Assembly: GCA_958496175.1 (NCBI GenBank)
Contig: OY292278.1
Coordinates: 32,798,001-32,862,000 of the forward strand
Direction of reading: 5' to 3'
Source of the DNA: Sisyra terminalis
Taxonomy: Eukaryota; Arthropoda; Insecta; Neuroptera; Sisyridae
Length of the DNA: 64,000 nt
Below, one piece after another: positions 1 to 12,561 of this stretch (position 1 is the stretch's first letter; each line of letters begins with the position of its first letter). The position numbers and the translations under genes are program-made. The notes under the pieces are model-generated. The model was not told the DNA's origin and searched no databases. It saw nothing but the letters and a program-made list of their open reading frames with translations.

Positions 1-1490
1 CATAGCACTATTGCATATTTAAAAAATTTATGTTTTTGTTTAAAGTATTTTTTTTCCTCTTTGAAGAAATTATTTTTGTGAAATCAACAAAAACATGAAA
101 TTTTAATATAAGGTTGGTTTACATTTTTTTAAAAGAATTATTCAAACATTATTTAACACAGGGACCGGAAAGTAATTCCGTTTTTTAAACATTAAATTGA
201 AATAAAGAAATTTGAAATAATCATTCTTTTTAAATCAATGATATAAACATTCTCAATGTGAAAATTTTCAATGTCAAATTATTAATTAAATCAATTGATT
301 ACTAAGGAAAATATTTTAAAATTATATTTGGAACAGCATTTTAGTTTTGATATTTTTTTCATTTAGTAAATGTTATAACGATTTAAATAAAAAGAAATCC
401 GATGAAACAAACCTTGGACCAAGATAGTAAATAAGGTAATATCACCCCCTTATTTTTTTTTTGTTCCAGGGTTTTTTTTTGGGCTGAGAAGTTATGCTTT
501 TCGTATTGCAGATTTCAGTTTTCTCTATTAAAATTTTTTGGATACTTGATTAGTCAACCAAAATTGATTAAGAATATTAGACAACTCTTCGACAGTCATG
601 GATTTGGTATCACTTTCTTCATTAACATCTTATTATTTAAAGTTTTTACCATTCTTGGATGATACAAGTAAGAGAAATCAAAACTAACGAATTTGAACTT
701 AAAAAACTCTTTGGTATTAATAAACATTTAATATGCTTTGATAAATATTGAAAAATTTTTTAGTACCAGCTTTCCGTTACTTCCCTTTAAAATTGGAAAA
801 GTCTACAATACCGAATTTGTATTTCTTGGGGCATTTGTCTAACCATTTCAATATAAATTTATGAATAAAAATATTTTATATTTTTTTTTTACGAACGAAC
901 AAATCGTTTTAATTATAAAACATTTTATAATTATATTTAATTTTTAACACAAAATATGGTAATTGAACTTCTATAGGTTCAAAAACGACATTGTTTTATG
1001 ATTCTACTAATACATTTATAAGACAAAGACATATATGATAAAATATATTTATGATTAAAACATACCAATTGTCGTTATTCAGGATTACAGCTTAGTTTTT
1101 TAATGAACTTGGACGAAAATTGGGGCAAAATGATCTTAAAACTTTTGGTTTCACCGTTTCACAGCGCTTTTTCAAAAGAATCATTTGTTAAAGCTATCTT
1201 GTAAAATAAAAATGATACCGTCAGGATAATTTTAATAGATGTCTACTCATTGAAAAATGAAGATATTATATTGCATAAGAAACAGTCATATTTCATCTGT
1301 AAAAAATAATTTATATGGCGTTATTAGGCAATAGAATTTTTAATTTGTAGGTGCAATTATAAATTAAAAAGAAAGTTTCATAATAAAACGAATCGTTTAG
1401 AAAAGAATTTGAATAAAAATTTACATTATGATAAGCAAAAAATTCAAATAATGTCAAAACTTGCAATTTAAATTGTTAAAATTTTTAGGT
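1..1490. other. AT-rich stretch without recognised feature
   Basis: Very AT-rich sequence with homopolymer T runs (for example around 462-480 and 880-890). I see no coding remnant, terminal repeats or regulatory cluster. The right part may include more decayed sequence of the Penelope-like element that follows, but no reverse-transcriptase motif could be read. Confidence 0.5.
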
Positions 1491-1492
1491 GA

Positions 1493-1986
1493 AAAAAGCT
1501 AAGCAATTTTAACATCGATAAATATTTTATTATTAATAGTTTTACAGTCGCGAACTTCCTGAAGAAAAATAACATCAATATCACATTTTCAACATACAAT
1601 AACATGATGACAATTCCTAAGCCATTGGAGAACAACCAAATTACAATGAAAAATAAAACCGGAATATATAAAAATAATGTGGTTCCTGTGAAAAATTCTA
1701 CATTGGTAGATCTTTCGGAACAAGATATAAGGAACATACACCCAAGGATCCTACTTCAACAACAATTTCAAATTTTACAAAACACCTTTATGACGAAAAT
1801 CATCAATGCTTAAATTTCGAAACAAATTTTAAGCCACTACATATATGCAATAATGGAACACATATGAACACCCTAGAAGAATATGAAATATATAAAGCAC
1901 ATAAACTAGGTCCAAACAATATCCTTAACGACAAATTATATAAAAGAAACAACCTGTATAAAATTTGTTTACAACTCACAAAATAA
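1493..1986 (+). pseudogene. Penelope-like retroelement, GIY-YIG endonuclease C-terminal remnant
   Basis: This is the 3' end of a Penelope-like element (PLE), whose protein joins a reverse transcriptase to a C-terminal GIY-YIG nuclease. The first frame, open from 1493, carries a linker (NFLKKNNINITFSTYNN, about 1553-1603) and then NKTGIYK (about 1651-1671), the start of the GIY motif. One frameshift near 1675-1685 moves the rest into another frame. That frame continues CEKFYIGRSFGTRYKEH (YIG motif and the following Arg-rich helix), then NFTKHLYDENH, and ends NTLEEYEIYKAHK with a TAA stop at 1984-1986. The order GIY, YIG, R..Y..H, Glu-rich tail is that of PLE nucleases. The RT domain is missing upstream. 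This is a dead fragment by frameshift and truncation. A GIY-YIG nuclease from another source is much less likely, given the hammerhead-like motif just downstream. Confidence 0.75.
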
Positions 1987-1993
1987 TCATTAC

Positions 1994-2026
1994 CTGATGG
2001 TGAGAGCCAGAAACTGTTGAAATGCG
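1994..2026 (+). ncRNA. Hammerhead-like motif downstream of PLE stop codon (degenerate)
   Basis: Eight bases after the PLE stop codon the sequence reads CTGATGG, a 17-18 base middle part, then GAAATGCG. This resembles the CUGAUGA...GAAA core of hammerhead ribozymes, which are known in the terminal repeats of Penelope-like elements. The middle part forms only a poor stem, so this copy is probably inactive. Its position directly after a PLE coding end is what ties the motif family elsewhere in the window to PLEs. Confidence 0.4.
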
Positions 2027-2138
2027 TCGTAATAAAGAAGAAATTGAGTCATAAGACATATATTATTATTCATTAATCTAAGCAATTTGTAAGGAGAAAG
2101 GAATAGACTTGGCTTAAGTCCCTTTTAGCGAAATCAAT

Positions 2139-2275
2139 ACCTGACAACGTTGTATTTTCCGCATTGTTGTTAATTTAATTCGCGATTAAATCGGACGGAC
2201 ATAATGAAAATTTAGCGACAAAAGAAACAATTCTACGATAATAGGATAATAGGATTGAAGTAATTTAAAAACATA
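2139..2275 (+). repeat. Dispersed repeat R1, copy 1 of 2
   Basis: This stretch matches 11495-11620 in the same orientation. Both contain a CAACGTT word, an identical 18-bp block TTTAATTCGCGATTAAAT (itself nearly palindromic), then identical ATAATGAAAATTTAGC and a similar ACAAAAGA run. No coding sequence and no terminal repeats were recognised, so the class is unknown. Confidence 0.6.
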
Positions 2276-4584
2276 GTAGAAAATGCAACGTTGTCAAATA
2301 CTGATTTCACTAATAGAGATTTAAGATATATATTAAGCAACAATTAGTTTTACTGCTCTTTTATATGTTTTTTCCGAATTTGATCGATTGTAAATTACAT
2401 TTACATTGGGAAATCCATTTTCAATTTTGAAAGGCTATTTAAAGGAGAAACAGTAGTAGTCCGTCTCTGTATTTTCTTCATTGTATACACACACTACATT
2501 TTAATCTGATCTGTTCTTGGTTTCCCTATATCTTCCTGTCTTGCGACACACGATAAAGATAAAACAAAAAGCATAAATAAAAATACGGGCACATGTGTTT
2601 GTTCGTGTAAAAGCCTGGTAGGTCTTTTATTAAGGTAAAATATTTCCATTTCAATTTGAATAATGTAACTAATAGTCAGCAATTATATTATTTAATTACA
2701 CATATCTGAGGCGCATTAATGAATGTGTAAATCCCATTTCCTGTGAGGAAAACGATCAGCTTATTTAAGTATCGTGAAGGCGGATATAACTATATCAATT
2801 GATTTATTACACAAAATTAAAAAAATTGTTTTATTAAATTAAGAAAAATGTTTTTTTAATAAATAAAAAATATATATAATATATACGTTTAATGTTTAAA
2901 TTCATTCACTCGTTTTAGCAAATTACTTTTGTAGATTCTTGAAACGAAAGGAAACCAGCAGATCAAAATTGTTGATATTGAAATAAAATAGCAAATGCAT
3001 TCATCGTGAGAACAAGGTTTTTATTATGGATTTTTTTCTTCTCTTGTTCGTAACTAATCTGTTGTCTTAATCTTTTGTGTTCGTCGTTGATCAATATTCC
3101 GATAAGCTTAGGTTTTTTCCTTTTTTTTTGTGTTGAGAAAATATTTTACCGTGCTTGGGTGTACAAAAAAAAAAGTTAACGATCATTTTTCATCCAGATA
3201 AATGCCATAATTTTGGTTTATGCCATTTGGGTAGCGATAAGATGTTTCGAAAAGTGTCACTTTGGTTAAGCACAGATTGCGGCAATGATCGAAAATGAGT
3301 TATAATTGTGACAGTTGATTTTGAATTTGATTAACTTCACACAGAAAAAATGTTGCCAGAGATTTCGATCAGTTAACAAAAATAATTGTGGAGGAGCTAC
3401 CTAGCGTTTTTTTTTCTATAAAACTAGAAAGGTTGCATCACGTTACTCGGTTTTTTTCTTTAAGATAAGAAAATTTAAAAGAAATTTATCAGATTTTTGT
3501 ATTTAATTAAAATTTTAAAATGCAAACAAAATCGACTTATAAGCTTTCAAATTCTGTAAAATATTTTAAATCTCTATAGCTAATTTTGATTTAATACTAA
3601 TTAAGGTTCATATATACTTATAAGGGTGCCCCCCCCCCCAAAAAAAAAACATAACTTATTTTTTTTTGCAACGCATACCCCCTAATTTTATTTTAATGTT
3701 GTTAAAACGATTGAAAATAAATTTTTATGCACTTAGAACCACTGCAACCCGTGCCGACTTGCATCCGAAGGTGGGCGAGAATTAACGTATGGATGTGCTT
3801 TCTATTGCATATTTATTTAATAAGTAACATTATTTTTTTTCATTCAATCAACATGTCGGTGAAATTATGCAGTTCCAAAATAGAAATATTTTTAATAGGA
3901 AACTTAAAAGATCAAATAACCGGCTCTAAACTTCCTTAAAACGAACAAGGACAGGCAGTTCTGTTCTATAAAATTCGCGAAGTGAATTTATGTATTAATG
4001 AATGCGCAAATCTATTCGCGAATGCATAATTTATTGAGAAAAGGCACATAAATCGATTAAATCTTTACCTAACTATGTTAAAGAACTAACGGCCATATAC
4101 TAAACTTAGAGAAATTTACAAAAAAAAAAAAACTAAATTTTACTACTAATAAATTTGTTTTCTGATTCTGAAATAATGGATTTATAAGCAAATTTGCCCA
4201 CCTCAGCTATTAGCACACAATTCGATACTAATAAAACTTTAACTAGGAATCATTTCATAATTTCAAAATTAGGGGTAGTATTAAAAAGGCGTCAGTTCAG
4301 TATAAGAAATTGTTTTTACTACTGAAGTATGATAACTATTGAGGCACTGGGACTGAACAATGATAAATTTCTCATAAGTAATTCCTCCATTCAAAGAATT
4401 CGTAGGAAAAAGCGAAAATTAACGTCAATCTTGTCCGTTGATGATGATGTAGACCAAAAACCAAAAGTAAAAATTATATAACGAGTAAACGCTATACCTC
4501 ATCGAAAGAAAAATTTAATGACTCATTTTACGTTTAGTCTGGCAAGCAATGGTATAAGTTTTATTTACTACTACGATATATGAT
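2276..4584. other. AT-rich stretch without gene
   Basis: Mostly AT-rich sequence with many homopolymer tracts. Short open frames at 2494-2682 and 3727-3939 show no family signature. Nothing else is supported apart from the C/A homopolymer pair listed separately. Confidence 0.5.
3629..3649 (+). repeat. Homopolymer pair: C run followed by A run
   Basis: Eleven C residues followed directly by ten A residues. This is a rare composition in such AT-rich DNA and a likely site of length variation or sequencing error. Confidence 0.8.
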
Positions 4585-5420
4585 ACTAGTAGTTGCCCGT
4601 TGCATTTGCAACTAAAGGTTTTATCTCAATAAAATGTTTAATATGAGATAATGTAGAGTTAACCAACAATCGAAATTTTAAATTTAATAATCAAAGTGTT
4701 GTTAATATAAAAAAAAATATCTTAAATTATATTAAAAAATAAAATATAAGTGTTTTTTTTTTATATCATTTATAATAACAACATTTTAAATAACGTCATA
4801 TCACTAAATTAGTATGAAAGTGTAATACTTATGTAGTACTTATACCAAATAGGCGATTTTAAAATTTGGTTCGTTTTTCAAAAATCAAACTTTTTAAAAT
4901 CTATTTTATTTTATGAACCAATGGTTGTGATCTGGAATAATTATATATTCGGCTGAAAAACATTAAGGTAGCTATTTTTTGCCATATATTTCACTGTCAA
5001 TTCAAATAGAAAATCTTCCATACTAACTTTTCTTCGATATTTAGAACAATTTGAAAACCAATTATTGTTGAAGGTCATTATTTTTTTTCGTTTTACATTG
5101 TATTTTCAAATATAAACGCACATTTGTGTTGATGAAATTTGGAAAGTGTTATCCTTATACGATGCAAATATATAATAAGAAAGAGTTTTTGAAAATTTCT
5201 CCCCTAAAAGAGTGAAAAATGGTATCAAAGTTTGTACGGGATAACGTTTTTTTGATTTAATAATTTTTTTAATAAGCAATCGAAATTTCAAATTTAATAA
5301 TCAAAGTTTGTTTTACCCCTACCAACGTTTTGAATGCGTAAGTAGGGATAACAGCGCATGTGCATAGCCCATTCTGCACGGACGCACGGCAAGATAGCCA
5401 ATTTATATATATGATGTTAT
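4585..5420 (+). repeat. Decayed interspersed element beginning ACTAGTAGTTGCCCG
   Basis: The left edge reads ACTAGTAGTTGCCCGTTGC, close to a start common to many insect interspersed repeats (ACTAG..GTTGCCCG). The right part contains a GC-rich patch with GCATGTGC and GGACGCACGG, then ends in TTTATATATATGATG, as such elements often do. An internal sequence, AATTTAATAATCAAAGT, occurs at about 4679 and again at about 5291. The class (Helitron-like or LINE-derived) cannot be decided here. No coding frame is visible. Confidence 0.4.
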
Positions 5421-6800
5421 ATTCTAACTGGAATAAGCTACCATAGTTACTGCCATATTTTACTATGGATTTCTTTCAATTAAAAAAAAACAATGTATAG
5501 GTACAAAGTTATACAATTTTTTTGCTCTATTTTTTCTCTTTTTATTTTCTCCTTGGTACATAAGTCAATTGTTTATTTATCTTTTCTGTTTTTTTTTCTT
5601 TAAGACATAAGTAGTTGTTATAAGTTTTCAGCAATTGAACTAATCCGTATTGTAGTTATTGTACAGTTTTCTGCTTACAATAACTGAGTGTTAACCGAAT
5701 CGAATTTATTGGAGCATGAAGGTCATTGGGCTAAGCTTCATTTATTGTTGATGGATAAATTGTATGCTAAATCCACTCCTGATCGTAAATAACATTAAAC
5801 CTGTTATATTTGATTCCGACAGTCTTCGTGGGTCGACCATTTAAGCCACTAAGCAAATTCTTGTCAATAAACGAATTTAGATTCCCGGAGACTTATTAAT
5901 TTTACATTAACTTTGATTTATTCGACATTATTTTCAGATTCTTTAGATTCTTCCGGATAACGACCGAGTGGAAATATTTTCGAAATTTTTTGACGTTAAT
6001 TTCTTTCTAATATCCACAAATCACAGATGCCTCGGCGAATTCATGTTTGGAGAACATAAATAGTTGAATATGTTCATTAGAATTAAAATGAGATAATTAT
6101 TTAATTATTAGTCCTGTTATCTCTGTCTCTCAACTGTTTTTTTTTACTAATTAGTGAGCCGTCATAAGTTATCTACTTTAGTATTTCTAGAATATTTATC
6201 TTGGCCGCGATCAACTTGGAAATTTATTTTACTCAAAAACAATACATTTGTGGAGTGTCTTATCTTCATTTGGAATTGGCCATGAAACAAAAATTAGAAT
6301 CAACCAAATGTAATGCTTTAACATATTCGTTTGCAACTTTAATCTAATTATGAATTTTTGAAATAAGATACCTCAGCATAAATCAATTATGGTAACGAGC
6401 AATTTGAGAGGAAATGAAGCATCTTGATAACGTTATTTTTATTTTTTATATTAATTTTCAACGAAAAAACTACAAAAGTAGTTGAAGCAAAACAAAATTT
6501 TTGTTATCAACTAATCTTGATCGCTTTTATTATAACAATAATCTAAATATTAAATTTTAATATTTTAATTTATATTAATGAACGTTTCACTTGTAATTAA
6601 TGAATTATAAACGGTTGCGATTTCAAAACCTTTAGTTTTGATTTAATTTGCAAATTTATAACAAATTTTAACGCTGATTAAGAGTAAGACCGGAAAAACT
6701 AATATTTTTAGAAAAAAATGATGATTTAATTTGTAAATACGGAAATGCTAATACGAATAAATAACTAGGTAAATTTACTAAGTACCTACTTTAAAAAAAT
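5421..6800. other. AT-rich stretch without recognised feature
   Basis: No coding remnant, terminal repeat or motif cluster was seen in this AT-rich interval. Confidence 0.5.
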
Positions 6801-6804
6801 CAAA

Positions 6805-6885
6805 TACCGTTGTCGCTTCAAATCCGGTAGATGTCGGATTCAAATTTTGCATCGAGCAAATTTGTCATATTTTTCGGATTTAAGA
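6805..6885 (+). mobile_element. tRNA-derived SINE, middle fragment
   Basis: The order CGCTTCAAATCCGG, then TCGGATTCAAATTTTGCATC, then GAGCAAATTT matches the middle of the SINE seen complete at 45161. The B-box region (GGATTCAAAT) is recognisable. The A-box head and the 3' tail are missing or decayed. Confidence 0.6.
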
Positions 6886-6889
6886 CTTA

Positions 6890-9695
6890 TAAAACCTAAA
6901 AAGTAAATAATCACGAAAAGTATGGTTCATTGTCCTTAAATATTTTGTATGTGATTGAGATACATAGAATTAAGTATTTCATTGTATATGTCTTTCTAAA
7001 TAAATAAAATAAAATTTATTGCTCATAATATGTACAGTAAAATATTTTTTTATTTACATTTGAATAGGTTTCTGATATCCTTTGCATACACCACCTAACC
7101 AACATCCGTAAATCCAGATCTAAGATCAAACTCATTTGAGTTAGTACTAAGTACTACGATCTGCCTTCCAGTGTAGTGAGGCTTTGAAAAGTTGGTTGAT
7201 TTTGGCCCTTGGGCCTTTTTATATCAAACAATTTAGAAAAGTTAAAAGAAGAGGCCTTCTCGTGGTATATTTGGTTGTGTACCCATTATGAAATTAGCAG
7301 GAAGACAAACTAATGATTCCAGGTTTACGGCTATCTAGATTCTAGAGTTGTGAACTGAATATAAGTATTCAATTTTTTGAGACTTAAACAGAAACTTTGG
7401 GGAATCGATTAACTCAAGATAATCTAAGATGTTAAGTTTTGGATGCAAAATCATTCCCGACCCCTACCCCCTCTCAAACTTAAGTTTTACCTAAATCAGT
7501 ACTTCTCAATTACTTTACTTACTTTTCAATATTATTTGTTACTAAAGCAAAATAGATTTCGAAGAAATACATGTTTTATTGAAGTGCAAACCCGGAAAAT
7601 AGATTATGTGCCTATATTTTTTTATTTCTTTTTATTTTATTATTATATTATTTTTATTAAAATTAGTATTTCGGCAGAATTTTTATTTTATTTTAATGAG
7701 CAAATATGAGTCCAAAAACGTTGGGTGCGTTGGACTATAGTAATAAAATCATTGTGAAATAGTAAAACAAATATTTAATCATTTATCTATGTTTTTGGTT
7801 ATATCATCGAAATAAGAATGATCGATGATATTTCGGGCGATAATTCTTTTAGATGGATCATTAACCAACATTTTTCGTAACAAATCAAGCTTATCATTAC
7901 ATAAGCAATCTCCAATTTGAGCCTTAAAGTTATCCTTGGTCCAATTCGGAAATGTAACTTATAATCTGGAAATGACGTGACTTCTGGCCATATTTAATCA
8001 AAGTTCATGGGATTTTAAAGTTTTGTATTGTGACATCATTTTAATCCCGAGCCAATAGGATATCGTTTTAGGCATTTTGCTTAATATTTCTGAAATTCTG
8101 GCAAGTAAAGTTGAAAATCAACAGCTACATTATATTATGAGATTAATTTAAAACATTCTTGAAACATTTAAAATTATTTTTAGATCATATGCATTAGGTC
8201 TATTGGTACTAAGGTGCAGTGGGGTAAAATCGACCCAGAAAATGTAGAGTATACTTTAAACTGATCTATTTTCTATCTATTACACTAAAACTTAATAATG
8301 TAAGTGTTTTTAATTAACGTATTGTTTATTCTTAAAGTGTCATTAATTTGGATTAGTAATATCTTCTGAAACTTATGAATATTTTAATAAGTAATAAACA
8401 GTGCTGGTAGGGTGGATTTGCCTTGGAACTAGGGCAAAACGGCATCTACCAGTTTAGAAATTATTGAATCTTATTTCCTTATATTATGAGGCAAAAGCGG
8501 TATTACTATTACTAATAAAATAACATAAAAAAAGTTATTCGATCATCGTTAAGATATCTTTCCCATTCATATGTTTTTTTTCGACCCTTTGTTTCAGTTT
8601 CCCCAAACCCAGTTTTTGATCTAAAGTTAGTGGCTCCTATCGACAGAGAAAGAATGACAATTTAAAGGGGGGGGGTGAATGTGTAATATACGGTAACATA
8701 TAATGATAAAAGAGACTTAAAATGCTCCTACAGAGCAAAATGTATACGTCAATTGTGTATGATGAACTCAAGACTATCTAATATGATTTAATTGTATAGT
8801 TGAAATTCAGATATTTTAATAATAAGTGTATAGTTACACAATGGTTATACTTGATTTAGGAGGAACTAGGTCTCGTGCAATTATACAAATTTCATTATCA
8901 CGGTAGTATTGTACATTGCAGGAAGGTAATAGTTTTGGAAAAAAGGTTCATTCGGGAATCGAAACAGTGAGATTCCTACTAATATTCAAAAATCTAGACC
9001 CTTAACTTCTGATATTATGACGCTAGTATTTTGGAAACTTTTGACTCTTTTAAGTCATAATTATGACCGACTTTATTGAACTTGACGATATTTTTTATTT
9101 ATGTATTGTATACATGCTGATTGATTTACGGATTATTTGGTTCACGGTAGGTATACCTACCGTAAGTATACGCAAAAGGCCATACTCTTTTTAGATATTT
9201 TTTGAAAATTAATGGATCATTACATGCAACTATTTTATTCTAAGCAACAGTTTATTAAATGACGTGTCTTTTTAAAGTCGACAAAATATTGTTTTTAAGT
9301 ATGATTGTATAATTTGTAAACCAAATAAGAAAAATACAATTTTTCATATACCACTACAAACAAATAGCAAACCAAAAAGGAAATTATAATCAACACCTAC
9401 GTTACGCTGACGAAATCGCGGGCATCAGCTTTTAGTTTTACAAAATGATTAAGTATACTTTTGTAATTACTTTCTCCGAATTGATACAAAAAATTAATAA
9501 AAAAGTAGTATTTTTTTCGCGTAGATCAATTTTAGGGGTTTGAGTAGTAATTATATCTGCATGAATTGCTTGTTTTCATGTGAGCCTTTCATTTTATTGA
9601 GAAACAGCATCGAACAAATTTTTATCAACTATGTTGAACATTTCGAATCTGATTACACGAGCAACGTGTTCTTAATTCTGGCTCTATTCTAATTA
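6890..9695. other. AT-rich stretch, no gene; odd G-rich words at 8216-8460
   Basis: Mostly featureless. Between about 8216 and 8460 the words GCAGTGGGGTAAAATCGACC and, later, GGTAGGGTGGATTTGCC and GGGCAAAACGGC stand out, and may mark an old repeat whose ends I cannot define. A run of nine G residues lies near 8667-8675. A perfect 14-bp palindrome GGCCCTTGGGCC lies near 7205. Confidence 0.4.
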
Positions 9696-9699
9696 ATCA

Positions 9700-10990
9700 G
9701 TTATCACTGATCAAAACGCTTGCTTTTATGCGTGCGAGACATCTCAGAAGACTCGGTGGAAGGAGGTGCACACATGTTTTCCAGATCTCATATCCGATAG
9801 GATCTTCGTAAAAAACCCAAATGAGAGCTGAACGTCTATGGAGTTTTAAGCAAACGTGTCAGATTGATTTAAGAGACCCTCTCCATCGGGGAATTGAGAA
9901 AGTGCATTTTTTGAAATATTTTGTGGTATATGATGGGGTTGTGATGATGGGGGATGACGTTGGGTAGGTGGATGAGTATTATAGAAAATCAAGTGTAGGG
10001 AGACGGGACGGGGATGATGGGAGTGTGGTAGTGTTGTTTGGTGCCTGGCATTGTGATAAGATCTGGTTGGGTTGGGCCAGCCAAGCTAGTTAATGTGATA
10101 ACATCTCTATAGCAGACCAAATAGCCCGATCGTTCATAGTGATAAGCCGAGGCAGAAGGGTGCGCGCGCACGCCCATCAGATACTGGCATACTGCTATAC
10201 TGCTTCAACTGACTCGGTACTGCTTTACCCAACCCGCACTGCGCACCACCACCGGCCTTATCACTGCTCATCAATCAGCCACTAACTGATAAACAAACTC
10301 GGCTCGAACGGGGGACTGCTTATCAGTAAAAACGTTTTCAATCTATAAAGTCTGTGTACTGCTTACGAGAGATGGCTGCATGTCTGCCTCATTCGCCTGT
10401 CCGTCCATCCATATTCTTCCTCTTCATTCTCGTCAGTCCATCCGTCCGTCTTTCAAAATTGAAACAGTCCGACCATCTTTCTCTCAAATATAATACATAT
10501 GCATGTGAATCTCCTCTTATGAAAAACACATATAACACAGCTATAGTTTGTCTTCAATTCCTCGAAATTACAATTGTCTATACGAGCATCGTACATTTCT
10601 ATAGATCTCTCCACCTTCTCATACTTCCCAATCCCATCTACATATTTATTCAGTGGACGGTTGGCATTGTCTTCTCTACTTAACTTTTCCAACATAATAA
10701 GAACACGTACAGTAATTACAACACGAATGTTCCACACACCACCTCGCCATTATCTGCTTGGAAATCAAGCAATTTTACCCACATGTTTATTATTGCACAA
10801 CGTGATAATTCTCAACTTTGCACCAAACCCGAAAACGAGGTCAAATTCAAACTCGTTTATTTTTCATCTAATTGTTAAGAGGAAGAGTGGCAACAAGGAT
10901 CAGTTCAATGCGTTTCGAATTCATTGCTCAACGTCTAGATGTGTAAGGTGATACGATTATTATTCTCCGTTATCTTGCCATTGGGCACAA
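9700..10990. other. GC-richer non-coding island 1
   Basis: Composition shifts abruptly from surrounding AT-rich DNA to mixed sequence with CpG words, no repeats and no splice-flanked coding frame. Open frames of 94-125 codons overlap on both strands (10354-10951), as expected when stop codons are rarer, and show no protein signature. The block contains the GATA cluster listed separately. The best reading is a candidate cis-regulatory or conserved non-coding block. A short exon cannot be excluded. Confidence 0.45.
10055..10324. promoter_or_regulatory. Cluster of six GATA-factor motifs
   Basis: GATAA-type words occur at 10055-10060, 10097-10102, 10141-10146, 10257-10262 (reverse), 10288-10293 and 10319-10324 (reverse). 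Five have the strong GATAAG or TGATAA context. Six in 270 bp within a GC-richer block is more than its composition would suggest. GATA factors drive gut, fat-body and blood-cell enhancers in insects. Enhancer function is inference. Confidence 0.35.
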
Positions 10991-10999
10991 AGCTCACAT

Positions 11000-11490
11000 G
11001 GGGGTCCAAACGTAAACGATATCGCCTCACATCGAGTCAAAAACAATCAATAATTAATCAATACAATTATATCACATTTTTTTTTCGATCGATAAGCCAA
11101 CTTTCTTAATGTTGTCAGATTAAACTTCGATCCCTTCACTCTTATGCCAAGTCAAATAATCCAACCACAGAAACAACATTATCAGTGAATATTTTCATCA
11201 GATTTTTTAATAAGCCATTGTGATTAGCAAAATTTAATTATTTAATAAAAAAATAGATAAGCTATTTAATTTTAAAATTCACAAAAATTTTCAATCAATA
11301 AATTTTAACAGATACCTACTCGTAGAATATACTTGGTAAGATATCATTAATAATGAAGACGCGAAATGAACGAGCTTTCACACCCCTTCTAAAATATAAC
11401 AGCATTTTTTAATCCTTTACACCCGCGAACTACCAGTATTGGAATCAAATACTTATATATTTAATGGCTCAAGTGTACTTTAGCACACCC
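11000..11490. other. AT-rich stretch without gene
   Basis: A transition from island 1 back to AT-rich sequence. Nothing recognisable. Confidence 0.5.
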
Positions 11491-11494
11491 ACAA

Positions 11495-11620
11495 TCTGGC
11501 AACGTTACATTTTCTACTTTATTTTTAATTTAATTCGCGATTAAATAAGTCCATAATGAAAATTTAGCTACAAAAGAGAGAATTATAGCATATTAGAATT
11601 GAATTAACAAAAATATGTAA
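11495..11620 (+). repeat. Dispersed repeat R1, copy 2 of 2
   Basis: Direct-orientation match to 2139-2275, sharing the 18-bp block TTTAATTCGCGATTAAAT and the ATAATGAAAATTTAGC block, with small indels between them. Unclassified. Confidence 0.6.
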
Positions 11621-11960
11621 ATTATATTACATAAATACGACCACAATAAATTTTATATAATGTATAAACAGTCTAACTGTTCAAAGGCAATGAAAAAATC
11701 TAATTTAGATTTATCTGATTGTTGTTATGGGTTCAACTATCATTTTGATTTCATTCAATTGCCAATTTTTACCATTTTTCAGTTGTGTTAGTGTTGGTGT
11801 GTGAATATTTTAGGGTAAGTTACTAGTAACTAAATACTACTAATTTTCTATTTTAAAAACGTATCAATATTTTAAGAAGCCAATTTTTAAATTTAAACAA
11901 TTCGGCAAGATTAACAAAAAAACCGTTTTACTCACCATTACTGAAGAATGCGAAGGGATT

Positions 11961-12018
11961 ATATCGACTTACGCAAAAATATTTTGGAGTAATAGTGAAA
12001 AAAGTTCCTTGACCGCTG
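11961..12018 (+). repeat. Dispersed repeat R2, copy 1 of 2
   Basis: ATATCGACTTACGCAAAAAT followed by ATTTTGGAGTAAT and ending near GACCGCTG matches the reverse complement of 33180-33256. The GACCGCTG end resembles hAT-type termini (CAGCGGTC when read inward), so R2 may be an edge of a hAT element. Confidence 0.5.
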
Positions 12019-12436
12019 CTCTTTTTCATTGTTTTTTAAATATCAATCCAATAATACTATGGGGGATTAAGAACCATTGCAAAACAATAAATAATGAATG
12101 GTAAATAAAAATGAATTGTAATTTGACCCGAGACAAAAATTGTAGTTAAAAGCACAAAATAAATATTATATTTAAAAATCATTAACTACAATATTTTACA
12201 GTTATTTAAGCTTAATTTTTACACTCCTAATTTACAGGTAGGAAATATCTTTTGTTATTTTACGCACTATTGTGAGTCAAATACTGGTTTATACCAAAAT
12301 TACAAAATTTCATCAAAATCAGTTTAAGCGATTTAAATTGAGTTAAAATAAGACTTACATTTGTTTAAATAAGAAGGCAATTCAGGTTGCTTACGATCGG
12401 TTTTTTTATTTAATATTTTTATTATTCAATTAGCTA

Positions 12437-12465
12437 CGTTTCGTTACTTATCGTAACTTCATCAG
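12437..12465 (-). ncRNA. Hammerhead-like motif, P1 left arm
   Basis: On the minus strand: CTGATGA, one extra A, stem GTTAC with loop GATAA and GTAAC, then GAAACG. The 5-bp stem is perfect. The core matches a hammerhead except for one unpaired base before stem II. The flanks needed for stems I and III are not evident. Confidence 0.5.
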
Positions 12466-12561
12466 GCTTCTTGAATCACAAGAATAGAATATTTTCAATT
12501 TGAATTCAATAAATAAATATTTTTTTATTTATTTATATTTTATTTTTGTGAATCAAGAAGC

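Noticed and set aside
10354..10951. Open frames of 94-125 codons in island 1
   Set aside because: Mutually overlapping on both strands, low-complexity hydrophobic or Ser-rich translations, no family features.
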